Shown: piece after piece, positions 45,046-54,352 of the stretch | Layout of the letters: each line of letters opens with the position of its first letter | Numbering within the stretch: the first letter of the stretch is position 1 | Assembly: GCA_035549015.1 (NCBI GenBank) | Contig: DASZRW010000135.1 | Location: 1 to 64,000 of the forward strand | Source: JAFDZV01 sp035549015 | GTDB lineage: Bacteria; Bacteroidota; Ignavibacteria; OLB7 | Direction: 5' to 3' | Length of the DNA stretch: 64,000 bases | Made by a program: the position numbers and the translations under genes | Notes under the pieces: generated by a model | Database searches by the model: none | The model's input: the letters and a program-made list of their open reading frames with translations, nothing else | Told to the model about the DNA's origin: nothing

Positions 45046-46812
45046 TCAGCGGCCGGTAAACACGATGTCCACGCCGTTCGTTGCCCATCGCGGCCGTACG
45101 CGCACGTTCCCCTGCCAGGCAACATATGCCTCGGCGTGGCGATAGGGCATCAGCGAGCCGTAATCGTACACTCCCGTGCGGCTGTCGTCGCGGAACGCGC
45201 TGATCTCGTATTCCCCTTCCGGAAGCGCCTTGAACTCCCACGCTCCGCTCTTCACATTCCTCAGTGTGTACCGCGTGCCGGCACCTGCCGCCGTGGCCAC
45301 CACCACGTGTGCCGCGCCGGGTGCCGCAGTGTCCGTTAACGTACCCTGAAGCGTTCCGCTCTGCCGCGGGAGCGTCACTGCAATCGGGAACCGTACTACG
45401 GAGTCCGGCCGGTTTCCCGCCAGGTCACGAAAGCGCCGGCGATCGATCTCCAGAATCGCCCGCTGCACGCCGACCAACGTGTCCAGCGGTCGCGCGATGA
45501 ACTGTGTGGGAGATGTTCGCTCCACCGTGAAGCGTGCACGGGCGCCCTTCGCCGCCGTGTCGCGCATGACAACCGCCCCCTCGAGAACCGTGTCGCGCAC
45601 CGGCTCATCGAACGCAATCACGATCGAATCCGGAAACGCATACGCCTTCACGGAGTCGATTGCGAGCGGAAGCAGAAGCGGAGGGGTGGAGTCCTCGCCG
45701 GAGGCCACCGTGAACGTGGCGTGGGCCGCGCTGTCCGGCATCCTGTTGCCGGAGGTATCGCGCATCGCGTGAAGCGTGATCGTTGCCTCCGCCTTTGCCG
45801 GAAGCGGCGTGTGGATCACATCCACGATCAGCCTGGAGGCGGCCGTGCGCCAGACGCTGGAGACCGTTGCCGTTGTGCCGGCCGCGGTCATCGTGATGTT
45901 CGCCGCGCGAAGATCGGCTGTGTCGATCGGTTCGCTGAGCTTCAACTCCGTCAGCACCGGCGAGACCGATCGCGCACCGTACAGCGTCGGCGCCGTCAGG
46001 TCGTCCGGCGCCGGCCGAAGACGAATCGAGACGCCGGCAATCACCTCGCCGGCGGAGTCCAGCTTCACATCCCTGGTCCCGACCCCGAACGCGTCCTGGC
46101 CGGGCGTGTAGAGCTGATCGGCAGGATCGTCTACAACCGCGGCAATCCTGAAGCGCCCCGGCGGAATCCCCTCCATGGAGAACCGGCCGTCGTCGCCGAT
46201 CGGTGCGATGAACTCTGGATGAATGAAATCCGGCCGGAAGCGCGCCTCGAACCCGGCCGTGTCCGCAGGGAGAAACCATGCGAAGATGAACGCCTTCCCC
46301 TGGGCCTTCCCCAGCACGTTCCCCTGAATGCGGCCGCTGTCGATATGGTGCCCCGTTGCGAAGCGAAGCGTGTAGGGATGGCCGAGCCTGTTGTTGGAGA
46401 GATCGGTGATGGAGGAGCCCAGCGTTACCGCATACGTCCGGTCCTCCAGCAGCGGCTTGCCGAACGAGATCTCCATCGTGCTTCCGCTCCAGCTGTACTC
46501 CGGCTGTTCCGCCGGGATGGGAGTAATCACCACCGCTGCCGGCACGGCAGCTTCGTTCACATACTCGCTGAACGTGATGGAGATCGTCCGGTCGTGGTAA
46601 TCGATTGTGCCGCTGGCAGGCAGCGTGGTGACCACGGTTGGGGCCGTGGTATCCGCCGGGCCGCCGGGCGGGGCGGCCTGCCAGTTGGAAGCGCACGACA
46701 TAAGGCTCAACGATGCAATGCAGGCAACAATCGCCAGCACGATCCATGCCGGAATCCGCGGCACCGGCGCGCCGCCGTTTCTGAATTCAGGATTGCTTCC
46801 GTGATGTTGCAT
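45046..46812 (-). CDS. Ig-like (SbsA-type) domain lipoprotein
   Basis: 588 residues from the ATG at 46812; the longer frame upstream overlaps ettA. A lipoprotein signal ends in LSLMSC (Cys 40). Next come GGPADTTAPTVVTTLPASGT and repeated SbsA-type Ig-like domains (TISITFSEYVNE, then IDSVKAYAFPDSIVIAFDEP), and a carboxypeptidase-regulatory-like domain near the end (GEYEISAFRDDSRTGVYDYG). Proteins of this build are common surface lipoproteins in Bacteroidota and Ignavibacteria. The binding partner is unknown. The gene lies just downstream of ettA. Confidence 0.8.
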   Translation of the reverse strand: MQHHGSNPEFRNGGAPVPRIPAWIVLAIVACIASLSLMSCASNWQAAPPGGPADTTAPTVVTTLPASGTIDYHDRTISITFSEYVNEAAVPAAVVITPIPAEQPEYSWSGSTMEISFGKPLLEDRTYAVTLGSSITDLSNNRLGHPYTLRFATGHHIDSGRIQGNVLGKAQGKAFIFAWFLPADTAGFEARFRPDFIHPEFIAPIGDDGRFSMEGIPPGRFRIAAVVDDPADQLYTPGQDAFGVGTRDVKLDSAGEVIAGVSIRLRPAPDDLTAPTLYGARSVSPVLTELKLSEPIDTADLRAANITMTAAGTTATVSSVWRTAASRLIVDVIHTPLPAKAEATITLHAMRDTSGNRMPDSAAHATFTVASGEDSTPPLLLPLAIDSVKAYAFPDSIVIAFDEPVRDTVLEGAVVMRDTAAKGARARFTVERTSPTQFIARPLDTLVGVQRAILEIDRRRFRDLAGNRPDSVVRFPIAVTLPRQSGTLQGTLTDTAAPGAAHVVVATAAGAGTRYTLRNVKSGAWEFKALPEGEYEISAFRDDSRTGVYDYGSLMPYRHAEAYVAWQGNVRVRPRWATNGVDIVFTGR

Positions 46813-46906
46813 TGAACAGCCATGATGTTCGCCATCGCGCGGAACCGGATTGCCGGTCTCCGCAACGGGCCGGAGCATTCCGCCCGTACGGTACGGCGCC
46901 GGGATT

Positions 46907-48580
46907 CTATTCGCGAACCAGACGCTTGTACTTGATACGATGCGGGCGATCCGCCTCGATGCCAAGCCGGCGCTTGCGGTCCTCCTCGTACTGCGAATAG
47001 TTGCCGTCGAACCAGCGCACGTTGCTCTCGCCTTCGAACGCGAGGATGTGCGTGGCCACGCGATCGAGGAACCAGCGATCGTGCGAGATCACCACCGCGC
47101 ACCCCGCGAACTCCATCAGGGCCTCCTCCAGCGCGCGCAGAGTGTTCACATCCAGATCGTTGGTGGGCTCGTCCAGCAACAATACGTTCCCCCCTTCCTT
47201 CAGCATCTTCGCCAGATGCACACGATTGCGTTCGCCGCCGGAGATCTCGCTCACCTTCTTCTGCTGATCGCTACCGTTGAAGTTGAACCGTGCCACGTAC
47301 GCGCGCGAATTCACCTCACGATTGCCGAGCGCTATCAGATCCTGCCCGTCCGAAATCTCCTGCCAGATCGTCTTCTCCGGGTCCAGCGGGCGTGCCTGGT
47401 CCACATAGGAAAGCTTCACCGTATCGCCGATCGTGAACTCGCCTGCATCCGCCGTCTCCTGGCCGGTGATCATCCGGAAGAGCGTGGTCTTGCCTGCACC
47501 GTTCGGACCGATCACGCCGATGATGCCGCCGGGAGGGAGGGAGAAGCTGAGATCCTCGTACAGAAGTCGGTCGCCGAAGCCCTTCGCAACGGACTTCGCC
47601 TCGATCACGGTGTTGCCGAGACGCGGTCCGTTCGGAATGAAGATCTCCATCTCCTCGCTCTGGCGCTCGTGCTCCTCACTCAGCATCTTCTCGTAGGCTG
47701 CGATGCGCGCCTTGCTCTTCGCATGCCGTCCCTTCGGATTCGTACGCACCCACTCCAGCTCCTCGGCCAGCGCCTTCTGCCGCTTGGATTCCTGGCGCTC
47801 CTCCAGTTCCAGCCGGCTCTTCTTCTGCTCCAGCCACGAGGAATAATTCCCCTCGAACGGAATACCCTGGCCGCGATCCAGTTCAAGAATCCAACCGGCC
47901 ACGTTGTCCAGGAAGTAGCGATCATGCGTCACGGCGATGATCGTTCCCTTGTACTGTGCCAGATGGTGCTCCAGCCATGCCACGGACTCCGCGTCCAGGT
48001 GGTTGGTGGGCTCGTCCAGCAGCAGCACGTCCGGCTCCTGAAGCAGCAGGCGGCAGAGCGCCACGCGACGGCGCTCGCCGCCGGAGAGAACAGAGATCGG
48101 CGTATCGCCGTCCGGGCAGCGGAGTGCCTCCATCGCCTGCTCCAGCCTGCTGTCCAGATCCCACGCATTCAGATGCTCGATCCGCTCCTGCAGCTTCGCC
48201 TGCTTCTCCATCAGCAGATCGAAGTCCGCATCCGGCTCCGCAAACTGCGCGCTGATCGCCTCGTACTCCTTCAACAGCGCCACCGTCTCCGCGGCTCCCT
48301 CCTCAACGATCTCGCGCACCGTCCGCGTGGGATCCAGCTCTGGCTCCTGCGAGAGCAGCCCGAACGTGATTCCCTTCTGCGCGTTGATCTGCCCGTCGTA
48401 GTCCGGATCCACGCCGGCGATGATCCGCAGCAGCGTGCTCTTGCCGGCGCCGTTCAGGCCCAGCACGCCGATCTTCGCGCCGTAGAAGAAGGAGAGATAG
48501 ATATCCTTCAGAACCTGCTTGTTGTTGCGGTGGGTTTTGCCCACCCCTATCATCGAAAAAATGATCTTGGTATCGCTCAT
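46907..48580 (-). CDS. ettA: Energy-dependent translational throttle protein EttA (ABC-F)
   Basis: 557 residues, the normal length. Two ABC domains carry Walker A (GLNGAGKST near residue 41; GPNGAGKTT near 350), signature motifs (LSGGERRRVALCRLL; ISGGERNRVHLAKML) and Walker B (VLLLDEPTNHLDAES; VLLLDEPTNDLDVNT). The opening SMIGVGKTHRNNKQVLKDIY is that of EttA. It binds the ribosomal E site and slows initiation when ADP is high. No membrane domain, as expected for ABC-F. Confidence 0.95.
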   Translation of the reverse strand: MSDTKIIFSMIGVGKTHRNNKQVLKDIYLSFFYGAKIGVLGLNGAGKSTLLRIIAGVDPDYDGQINAQKGITFGLLSQEPELDPTRTVREIVEEGAAETVALLKEYEAISAQFAEPDADFDLLMEKQAKLQERIEHLNAWDLDSRLEQAMEALRCPDGDTPISVLSGGERRRVALCRLLLQEPDVLLLDEPTNHLDAESVAWLEHHLAQYKGTIIAVTHDRYFLDNVAGWILELDRGQGIPFEGNYSSWLEQKKSRLELEERQESKRQKALAEELEWVRTNPKGRHAKSKARIAAYEKMLSEEHERQSEEMEIFIPNGPRLGNTVIEAKSVAKGFGDRLLYEDLSFSLPPGGIIGVIGPNGAGKTTLFRMITGQETADAGEFTIGDTVKLSYVDQARPLDPEKTIWQEISDGQDLIALGNREVNSRAYVARFNFNGSDQQKKVSEISGGERNRVHLAKMLKEGGNVLLLDEPTNDLDVNTLRALEEALMEFAGCAVVISHDRWFLDRVATHILAFEGESNVRWFDGNYSQYEEDRKRRLGIEADRPHRIKYKRLVRE

Positions 48581-48611
48581 GGTCTTGATTGGTCGTCGTT
48601 CAGGAAAGCCC

Positions 48612-48644
48612 TCAAGTTACGGCGCGGGCCAATGCCTGTGCAAA
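48612..48644 (-). promoter_or_regulatory. Bacteroidota-type promoter for ettA
   Basis: On the minus strand, TTTG (48644-48641), 21 bases, then TAACTTGA (48619-48612), close to the TTTG / TAnnTTTG pattern used by the main sigma factor of Bacteroidota. It would give a leader of roughly 25-30 bases before the ettA start. Confidence 0.5.
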
Positions 48645-48738
48645 GGTGGTCGGTAACCGGTGGTGACGTGGTTCGGTGCGGGAGCGGCTGCACGGAAGGA
48701 TGGAGGGCCGGTTGTACCGCCATCGGCTGCGAGCGGGA

Positions 48739-49572
48739 CTATTCATTCTGCGGCCATGCCTCGTGGAACAGAACGTGTACCGGTCCATCGTGCAGATCCG
48801 CGGCGGCGGCCTTGCGAACGGCTTCGGGAGCGTAGCCGCTTTCGATTCGTTCGGCCCGTACCGTTCTCCCCTCGAGCGCTGTCCCCTCGAGATGGAAGAT
48901 CACGCGCCACGACTTCACGGCGAGCTCCAGCGTTCCATCGCTCCGCTCGCGTATTCTTCTGTACGGATGCGGGAATGGTGTTCGCTGCAGTGCCGTGCGT
49001 GCAGTGATCTCCAGGTCCACTCCGCGCGCGGCAAGCCATGCAAGCTGCCGGCGCGCGTGCTCGCTCCATTCCACACTGTACAGCTCCAGGGTGGCGGCAA
49101 CGGAGTCCAGCCATCCCGCACGCGCATCGGGGTGCGCCTCCACATAGGGGAGATATGGCTTGATGTCCAGGACGGGCGTTCCATCCAGAATGTCCACGTC
49201 GGCAACGCGGAGCGTCCGCCCGCGAACATCCAGCAGCCGGAGGAGCGAGAGGCCGATCGGATTTGGCCGATGCGGCGACCGCGTTGCAAAGAGACCGCGC
49301 CGCGTGCCGTCGCCGCGCGGCGGAAGAACCTTCGGCTTCCACGTGTCGTTGCGATCGAACCAGTAGATCACCCAGATGAACTCGAAGCCGTTCAGATCGG
49401 CGACGGCCTGCTCGAAGTTGCGCCCCGCATACAGCTCGATCACTCCCTCCGCTCCCTGCCCGGCCGTGCCGGGCTGTCGCGGAGCGTCGGCGCGGTCCAG
49501 ATAGGGCGTGCGGATGAAGCCTATCGGCTCCATCGTTATCCTTCGCGGGGTATCGCCGTCGTGATCGTTCAT
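48739..49572 (-). CDS. trmO: tRNA m6t6A37 methyltransferase TrmO (TsaA family)
   Basis: 277 residues from the ATG at 49572; a later ATG (MEPIGFIRTPYLDRADAP, position 49533) is also possible and begins right at the domain. The TsaA barrel motifs are clear: EPIGFIRTPY, RSPHRPNPIGLSLLRLLDV, DVDILDGTPVLDIKPYLPY. The family methylates t6A37 of some tRNAs with S-adenosylmethionine. The C-terminal ~100 residues (from about RTALQRTPFPHPYRRIRERS) form the extra domain of longer members. Confidence 0.88.
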   Translation of the reverse strand: MNDHDGDTPRRITMEPIGFIRTPYLDRADAPRQPGTAGQGAEGVIELYAGRNFEQAVADLNGFEFIWVIYWFDRNDTWKPKVLPPRGDGTRRGLFATRSPHRPNPIGLSLLRLLDVRGRTLRVADVDILDGTPVLDIKPYLPYVEAHPDARAGWLDSVAATLELYSVEWSEHARRQLAWLAARGVDLEITARTALQRTPFPHPYRRIRERSDGTLELAVKSWRVIFHLEGTALEGRTVRAERIESGYAPEAVRKAAAADLHDGPVHVLFHEAWPQNE

Positions 49573-49650
49573 CGGATATCGATTGGTGATGCAAATATCG
49601 ATAGGGCGATGCGATGCTCGCGTGCGCCTCTGCCGCATGATACAGAGACG

Positions 49651-49692
49651 AACACGCCGGCACCCACAGTCTTCACTGGATGCCGGCGTGTT
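49651..49692 (-). terminator. Hairpin downstream of the substrate-binding protein gene
   Basis: AACACGCCGGCA and TGCCGGCGTGTT form a perfect 12-base stem around an 18-base loop, between the two leftward genes. The T content after it is modest on either strand. Confidence 0.65.
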
Positions 49693-49741
49693 GATTGTTC
49701 ATGCCAGGGGAACGGGGCGTGCGCGGAGCGGACGATGTGTG

Positions 49742-51025
49742 CTATACCGCCAGGTAGGAGGATACCCAGCCATGCCTGCGCGGGATCTCGTTGGATGAGA
49801 GAATCTCCACATCGTCGCAGGCGAGCGCGATCGGCCGTGCGCCGATGGCGTTGCTCATCAGATAGTGCGGGCCTGCGAGCGTCCCGCCGTCCTGATCGAT
49901 CGAGAGCGTACCCCGTGCGCTTGCGAAGCCGATGGCTGGGAAGGCGACGGCCAGTTCGCGAACGTCGTTCTCCGTCGTCACCAGGGCGTGATCGATCAGG
50001 TTGGCAGTATCGTAGCCAAGGAGCGCGAACGCGTCCGGAGCGGTGTGCCCGGTGCGTCGGCAGCGGGAGGCGAAGAGGAGGCTCTCATCCGGTGCGAACG
50101 CCGGTGCCCACACGCCAACGGTGTAGGTGCGAAGCCGTGAGAAGATGGTGCCTCCTCCCGGCAGGTTGCCGGCACAGAGCGGCATGCGCGGATCGATGTT
50201 CATCACGGGGATGCGGCGGGCTTCCGGCGAGGCCGCGTATGCGCCGATGAAGCCCCCATCGGTTGCGGTTGCATGCAGCGAGAGCACGAAGTCCGGCGCG
50301 GCATTCACGATCTGCCGTACAACGGCGTGCTGCTCCGGGCGTTCCACCGGCGCGTTGGTGACAACGGAGTGCACGATTGTTCCGCCGGCACGTTCGAAGG
50401 CGATGCGGAAGGCGGGAGCGATATCGAAGCCGCTCTCCACGAACGAGGAGGCAATGGCGCAGCGGCTTCCGAGATTCCCTGCCGCCCATGTGCCGGCGCG
50501 ATAGGCGCCCTGCCACATGCCGAGCGAGCTCTGGAAGAGATAGGGCGAGGTACCTGCGCGATCGGCAATTCGTTCGCCGGCGTGTACCGCTACAAACGGA
50601 ACACGGCCATCTTCAAACATGTCGCGAACCCAGCGTGCCGCGGACGGACTCATCATTCCCACGACAACGTCGGCGCTTCGATCCTTCGTAATACGCCGGG
50701 CCGCAGCGATCGCCTGGTTCACGCCGTAGCCGATGTTCACCGCGTTTACCTCGATCCCCCGGCGCCCGACGAGGCGCTCGCGCGAGCCGAGGAACGTCTC
50801 GATGCCGGCGCGGACCATTCCCGTGCCGAGGGCTCCCTTGTCCGGATGGAGCAGAGCCACGCGCACCGGCCTTCCCGAGGCGCCGAAGGGGGAGAACATC
50901 GATCCATTTCGAACGCCGTTGAAACCCGGGAGGATGGGTCTGGTGACAACCGCCGCGGATGCAAGGCCCAGCTTCTTCAGGGCGCTGCGTCTGCTGTCGT
51001 CGGTGTACGTTGTGTCCGTCTTCAT
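49742..51025 (-). CDS. Tat-exported periplasmic binding protein (type 1 fold)
   Basis: 427 residues. A twin-arginine-like signal (SRRSALKKLGLASAAVV) is followed by a type-1 periplasmic binding fold of the branched-chain amino acid/leucine-binding kind: VRVALLHPDKGALGTGMVRA, then AIAAARRITKDRSADVVVGM, then FALLGYDTANLIDHAL. No permease or ATPase gene lies next to it, so it may be an orphan receptor or serve a transporter elsewhere. A hairpin follows on its 3' side and about 585 bases without genes separate it from recA. Confidence 0.75.
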   Translation of the reverse strand: MKTDTTYTDDSRRSALKKLGLASAAVVTRPILPGFNGVRNGSMFSPFGASGRPVRVALLHPDKGALGTGMVRAGIETFLGSRERLVGRRGIEVNAVNIGYGVNQAIAAARRITKDRSADVVVGMMSPSAARWVRDMFEDGRVPFVAVHAGERIADRAGTSPYLFQSSLGMWQGAYRAGTWAAGNLGSRCAIASSFVESGFDIAPAFRIAFERAGGTIVHSVVTNAPVERPEQHAVVRQIVNAAPDFVLSLHATATDGGFIGAYAASPEARRIPVMNIDPRMPLCAGNLPGGGTIFSRLRTYTVGVWAPAFAPDESLLFASRCRRTGHTAPDAFALLGYDTANLIDHALVTTENDVRELAVAFPAIGFASARGTLSIDQDGGTLAGPHYLMSNAIGARPIALACDDVEILSSNEIPRRHGWVSSYLAV

Positions 51026-51610
51026 ACTTCAGCCTGTTTGGTTACGTCCGCGCCGCGTACTTGCGAAGGGAGCCAACTCTTCGCAGACGCTACGTGTGGT
51101 AATCCATGTTTGCGCACGTTGAAGGGAATCTCATCGCGGCACAACGATGGTGCCGGCGTGCGATCACATGGGGCGCAGATCGAGTTATGAGCTTGGATAT
51201 CTACCCGTTGGCGTACACTGTTGAGCCAGTTGATGGCATCGGCGGGATGTTGGTACGCACTGAAATGGAAGCATTCCGGGCAGTTGCCGAATCGATTGTC
51301 CGGAGCCGGGAATGCGGACCCTGAACGATTCTCGTGCGGCAACAACGAGAGACGATCCTTCCATATGTTGAAAGGCGTCGCGAAGATACAAGACTTTTGC
51401 CTGAAGGCCGCCGTGGCGGGCGGAGGTGCCGACATATTTTTCGGCAATATGCCTGCAAGGCCCATGAAACATGGCATTGCGGGGTATTTCACAACAGTAT
51501 TTCAGGGTGATAATGCAAACGCCCGAACGTTTGGAGCGCCGGGCGTTTCTGCATGTGAATGGAACTATCCGAATCGATCGTGCTGCTGCGAACGCGAGTT
51601 CGGGGAGTCG
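51026..51610. other. Intergenic stretch between recA and the binding-protein gene
   Basis: About 585 bases. The right part holds the recA terminator hairpin. The remainder shows no supported gene; a 150-codon frame on the + strand runs into recA antisense and is rejected. It should contain the promoter of the leftward binding-protein gene, which I cannot pin down. Confidence 0.4.
51515..51548 (-). terminator. Terminator hairpin downstream of recA
   Basis: AAACGCCCG and CGGGCGTTT (51517-51525 and 51540-51548) enclose a 14-base loop. Read leftwards from recA the stem ends in GGGCGTTTGCATT, a modest T-rich tail. Confidence 0.6.
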
Positions 51611-52678
51611 TTACTTGGACTTTCCCTTCGCCGGTGCGGCCTCCGGTTCCTCATCGTTCGTTCCCACCAGTGAGCCCGGTGTGCGGATGCCGAGGCGTTC
51701 GCGAACCTGTGCCTCGAGTGCGAGGAAGGTGGGGCCCTGGTCCTGCAGCAGCTTCTTCAACTGATCGCGCCCCTGCACGCGCTCGTCGCCGAGCGTGAAC
51801 CACGAACCGCTCTTCTGAATGATCCCATGTTCGATGGCGAGATCGATCACGTCTCCGACCTTGGAGATCCCCTCGTTGTACATGATGTCGAACTCGACTT
51901 CCTTGAACGGCGGGGCCACCTTGTTCTTCACGATCTTGGCGCGGACGCGATTGCCGACGATCTCCTGCCCATCCTTCAGCACTTCCTTGCGCCGGACGTC
52001 GATACGTACCGAGGCATAGAACTTCAGTGCATTGCCGCCGGTTGTCGTCTCCGGGTTTCCGTAGATCACACCGATCTTCGAGCGGAGCTGATTGGTGAAG
52101 AGAACGATTGCATTGGAGCGGCCGATCGCCGCGTTCAGCTTGCGCATTGCCTGCGACATCAGGCGTGCCTGCGAACCCATCTGGGCGTCCCCCATCTCGC
52201 CTTCGATCTCCACGCGTGGTGTGAGGGCGGCGACGGAGTCCACCACCACCACGTCGATCGCGCCGGAGCGAACCAGCGTCTCGACGATCTCCAATGCCTG
52301 CTCGCCGAACTCGGGCTGCGCCAGCAGGAGGTTGTTCACGTCCACACCGAGACGCGAGGCGTACTGAATGTCCAGTGCGTGCTCCGCATCGACAAACGCC
52401 GCAACGCCGCCGCGCTTCTGGGCTTCGGCGATTACATGGAGGCAGACAGTGGTCTTGCCGGAGGATTCCGGCCCATAGATTTCCGTGATACGACCGCGGG
52501 GAATGCCACCGATGCCGATCGCACCATCAAGTGAAAGCGACCCGGTGGAGATCGCCTCGGCCGGAACAACGGCCGAGTCGCTCAGACGCATGATCGCGCC
52601 CTTGCCGAACTGCTTTTCGATCTGATCGACCGCGTTCGTAATAGCCCGCTGCCGTGCGTCCTTCGTTAGTTCTGCCAT
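51611..52678 (-). CDS. recA: Recombinase RecA
   Basis: 355 residues, normal length. Clear RecA: P-loop GPESSGKTTVCLHVIAEAQK, then AFVDAEHALDIQYASRLGVD, then VVVVDSVAALTPRVEIEGEM and the L2 loop region FTNQLRSKIGVIYGNPETTT. The flexible C-terminus is GTNDEEPEAAPAKGKSK. It binds single-stranded DNA, drives strand exchange and activates LexA cleavage. The gene is transcribed away from the methyltransferase gene at 53057. Confidence 0.99.
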   Translation of the reverse strand: MAELTKDARQRAITNAVDQIEKQFGKGAIMRLSDSAVVPAEAISTGSLSLDGAIGIGGIPRGRITEIYGPESSGKTTVCLHVIAEAQKRGGVAAFVDAEHALDIQYASRLGVDVNNLLLAQPEFGEQALEIVETLVRSGAIDVVVVDSVAALTPRVEIEGEMGDAQMGSQARLMSQAMRKLNAAIGRSNAIVLFTNQLRSKIGVIYGNPETTTGGNALKFYASVRIDVRRKEVLKDGQEIVGNRVRAKIVKNKVAPPFKEVEFDIMYNEGISKVGDVIDLAIEHGIIQKSGSWFTLGDERVQGRDQLKKLLQDQGPTFLALEAQVRERLGIRTPGSLVGTNDEEPEAAPAKGKSK

Positions 52679-52837
52679 AGAAGAGCTTCTACCAAGAGTT
52701 GGTTATCTGTCCGTGTGTGTGTTCTGCATGAGGAGGGAGCGCTTCGGGTTCCGCGATCGCAGCCAGCGCCGTACGCGCCATCGCCTGTGCGATGAAGCGG
52801 GCCTGCCATGCAATTCGGAACGGTGGTTGAAGCGGGA

Positions 52838-52845
52838 CAAAGTTA
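52838..52845 (-). promoter_or_regulatory. Candidate -7 element upstream of recA
   Basis: Read leftwards: TAACTTTG, an exact match to the Bacteroidota TAnnTTTG element, about 160 bases ahead of the recA start. No good TTTG partner lies at the expected distance. The rest of the 52679-53056 gap is an AT-richer divergent promoter region with no gene I can support. Confidence 0.4.
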
Positions 52846-53056
52846 GAGTTTTTCGAGGGACGGTGCATTGTTTTTTATCCCTCCCCTGTAGAAAGATTAG
52901 GGTATGTCCGCTCTGTATGACGACCGCGCAGCCCCATTTAGTGGGGCTTCCAGGGCGGCGGCCACAGGCCCGGCCACAGGCCGGCCGCATCGTTCGTACC
53001 AATGCGAATGCAAGTATATTGAGGGCTGCTTCAATACCCCGGGAGAAACGAAATAC

Positions 53057-54232
53057 ATGGCCGGCAACCCACTGCAATCCTTCGCGGAGCATCTCGAAAC
53101 CGCTCTGGAGAACACCACGTTCGCAAAGCTGTCTCTTGGCGCATACCGCGGTTCGACGGCCGGGCTGCGGGGCATCGTAGCCCGCGAGGTGGAGATACGC
53201 GGCGAGCGCCGGCTGAACTTCACGTGGCGCTTTGCCGACCACGAGACCTCCCGGCACTATTCGCTGGCCGACGGGATCGGTCACGTGCGCGAACTGCTCG
53301 GCACGGAGTTCGCCAGCGGACACCTGTTCACAACGGAGCGTGACTGGCATCTGGAGATCGACAGCGCGCAGCGGGCGCGCATCAGTTCCGGCAGGCCATC
53401 GGTTGCCGTGCGCCCGTCAACCAGCCACGACCGCAGCAAGCCCCGGCCGACGGATCGCCGGAGCGCATGGCTGCATGCCCTGGGGGTGACCAACGAGCGG
53501 GGTGAGGTGCGGGAGAAGATGGGGGACAAGTGGCGGCAGATCAACCGGTTCACCGAGAACATCGCCGCGCTGTTCGATGCGTCGGAACTGGCGGGGCGCT
53601 CCACGCTCTCGATCGTGGACATGGGGTGCGGCAAGGGGTACCTGACGTTCGCCGCCTACGACTACTTCGCCAACGTTCGCGGTCTGGAGGTCGCCGTGCT
53701 GGGCGTGGAGGCGCGCCCCAACCTGGCGGCATTCTGCAACGATGTGGCGCGCGAATGCGGCTTCTCCGGTCTCCGGTTTCAGGCCGGGCTGATCGGCGAT
53801 CTGGACCTGCCTGCGGTGGACATTCTGATTGCGCTGCATGCCTGCGACACGGCAACGGACGAGGCGATCTACAAGGGGATTACCGCCGGCGCCTCTCTCA
53901 TCATCTGTGCGCCGTGCTGCCACAAGGAGCTGCGTCCGCAGATGCATGCGCCCGATGTCCTGCGGCCGCTGCTGCGGCACGGCATCATGATGGATCGTGA
54001 GGCGGAGATGGTGACCGATGGATTGCGGGCCCTGCTGCTGGAGCGGAGTGGGTACAGCGCGCGCGTCTTCGAGTTCATCGCAACCGAGCATACGCCGAAG
54101 AACAACATGGTGGTCGGCATCCGGCATCACCGGCCGGTGGACGTTGCCGCTGCCGAGCGCCAGATAGCATCGATGAAGCAGTTCTTCGGCATTGAGCACC
54201 AGCGGCTGGAGGAGATGCTCCGGAAAACATGA
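53057..54232 (+). CDS. Methyltransferase_32-type SAM-dependent methyltransferase
   Basis: 391 residues from the ATG at 53057; the frame is open upstream to 52904, but that part has unlike composition. The core is STLSIVDMGCGKGYLTFAAY (SAM-binding), GVEARPNLAAFCNDVARECG, and the family hallmark LIALHACDTATDEAI then IICAPCCHKELRPQM. Bacterial members of this METTL25/Methyltransferase_32 family have unknown substrates. The gene is alone between divergent recA and the convergent flippase gene. Confidence 0.8.
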   Translation: MAGNPLQSFAEHLETALENTTFAKLSLGAYRGSTAGLRGIVAREVEIRGERRLNFTWRFADHETSRHYSLADGIGHVRELLGTEFASGHLFTTERDWHLEIDSAQRARISSGRPSVAVRPSTSHDRSKPRPTDRRSAWLHALGVTNERGEVREKMGDKWRQINRFTENIAALFDASELAGRSTLSIVDMGCGKGYLTFAAYDYFANVRGLEVAVLGVEARPNLAAFCNDVARECGFSGLRFQAGLIGDLDLPAVDILIALHACDTATDEAIYKGITAGASLIICAPCCHKELRPQMHAPDVLRPLLRHGIMMDREAEMVTDGLRALLLERSGYSARVFEFIATEHTPKNNMVVGIRHHRPVDVAAAERQIASMKQFFGIEHQRLEEMLRKT

Positions 54233-54352
54233 GGGATGAGAAAAATATGAGGTGGGAGATGTGAAACATGATGGCCCATGTTCGCGGCGCTGCCCCATCC
54301 CGGAATGTGCACCACACCGGCCGCACGTGTCATAATTCCCATCCGATATTTT

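Noticed and set aside
44454..45241. Cys-rich frames of 70-150 codons in the gene-poor stretch
   Set aside because: Overlapping on both strands, with no start context, and typical of non-coding GC-rich DNA.
46850..48835. 661-codon + strand frame opposite ettA
   Set aside because: ettA is certain on the minus strand with all ABC motifs; the opposing frame is a shadow.
48676..50250. 524-codon + strand frame opposite trmO and the binding-protein gene
   Set aside because: Spans two genuine opposing genes and ends in Arg-rich non-coding-like sequence.
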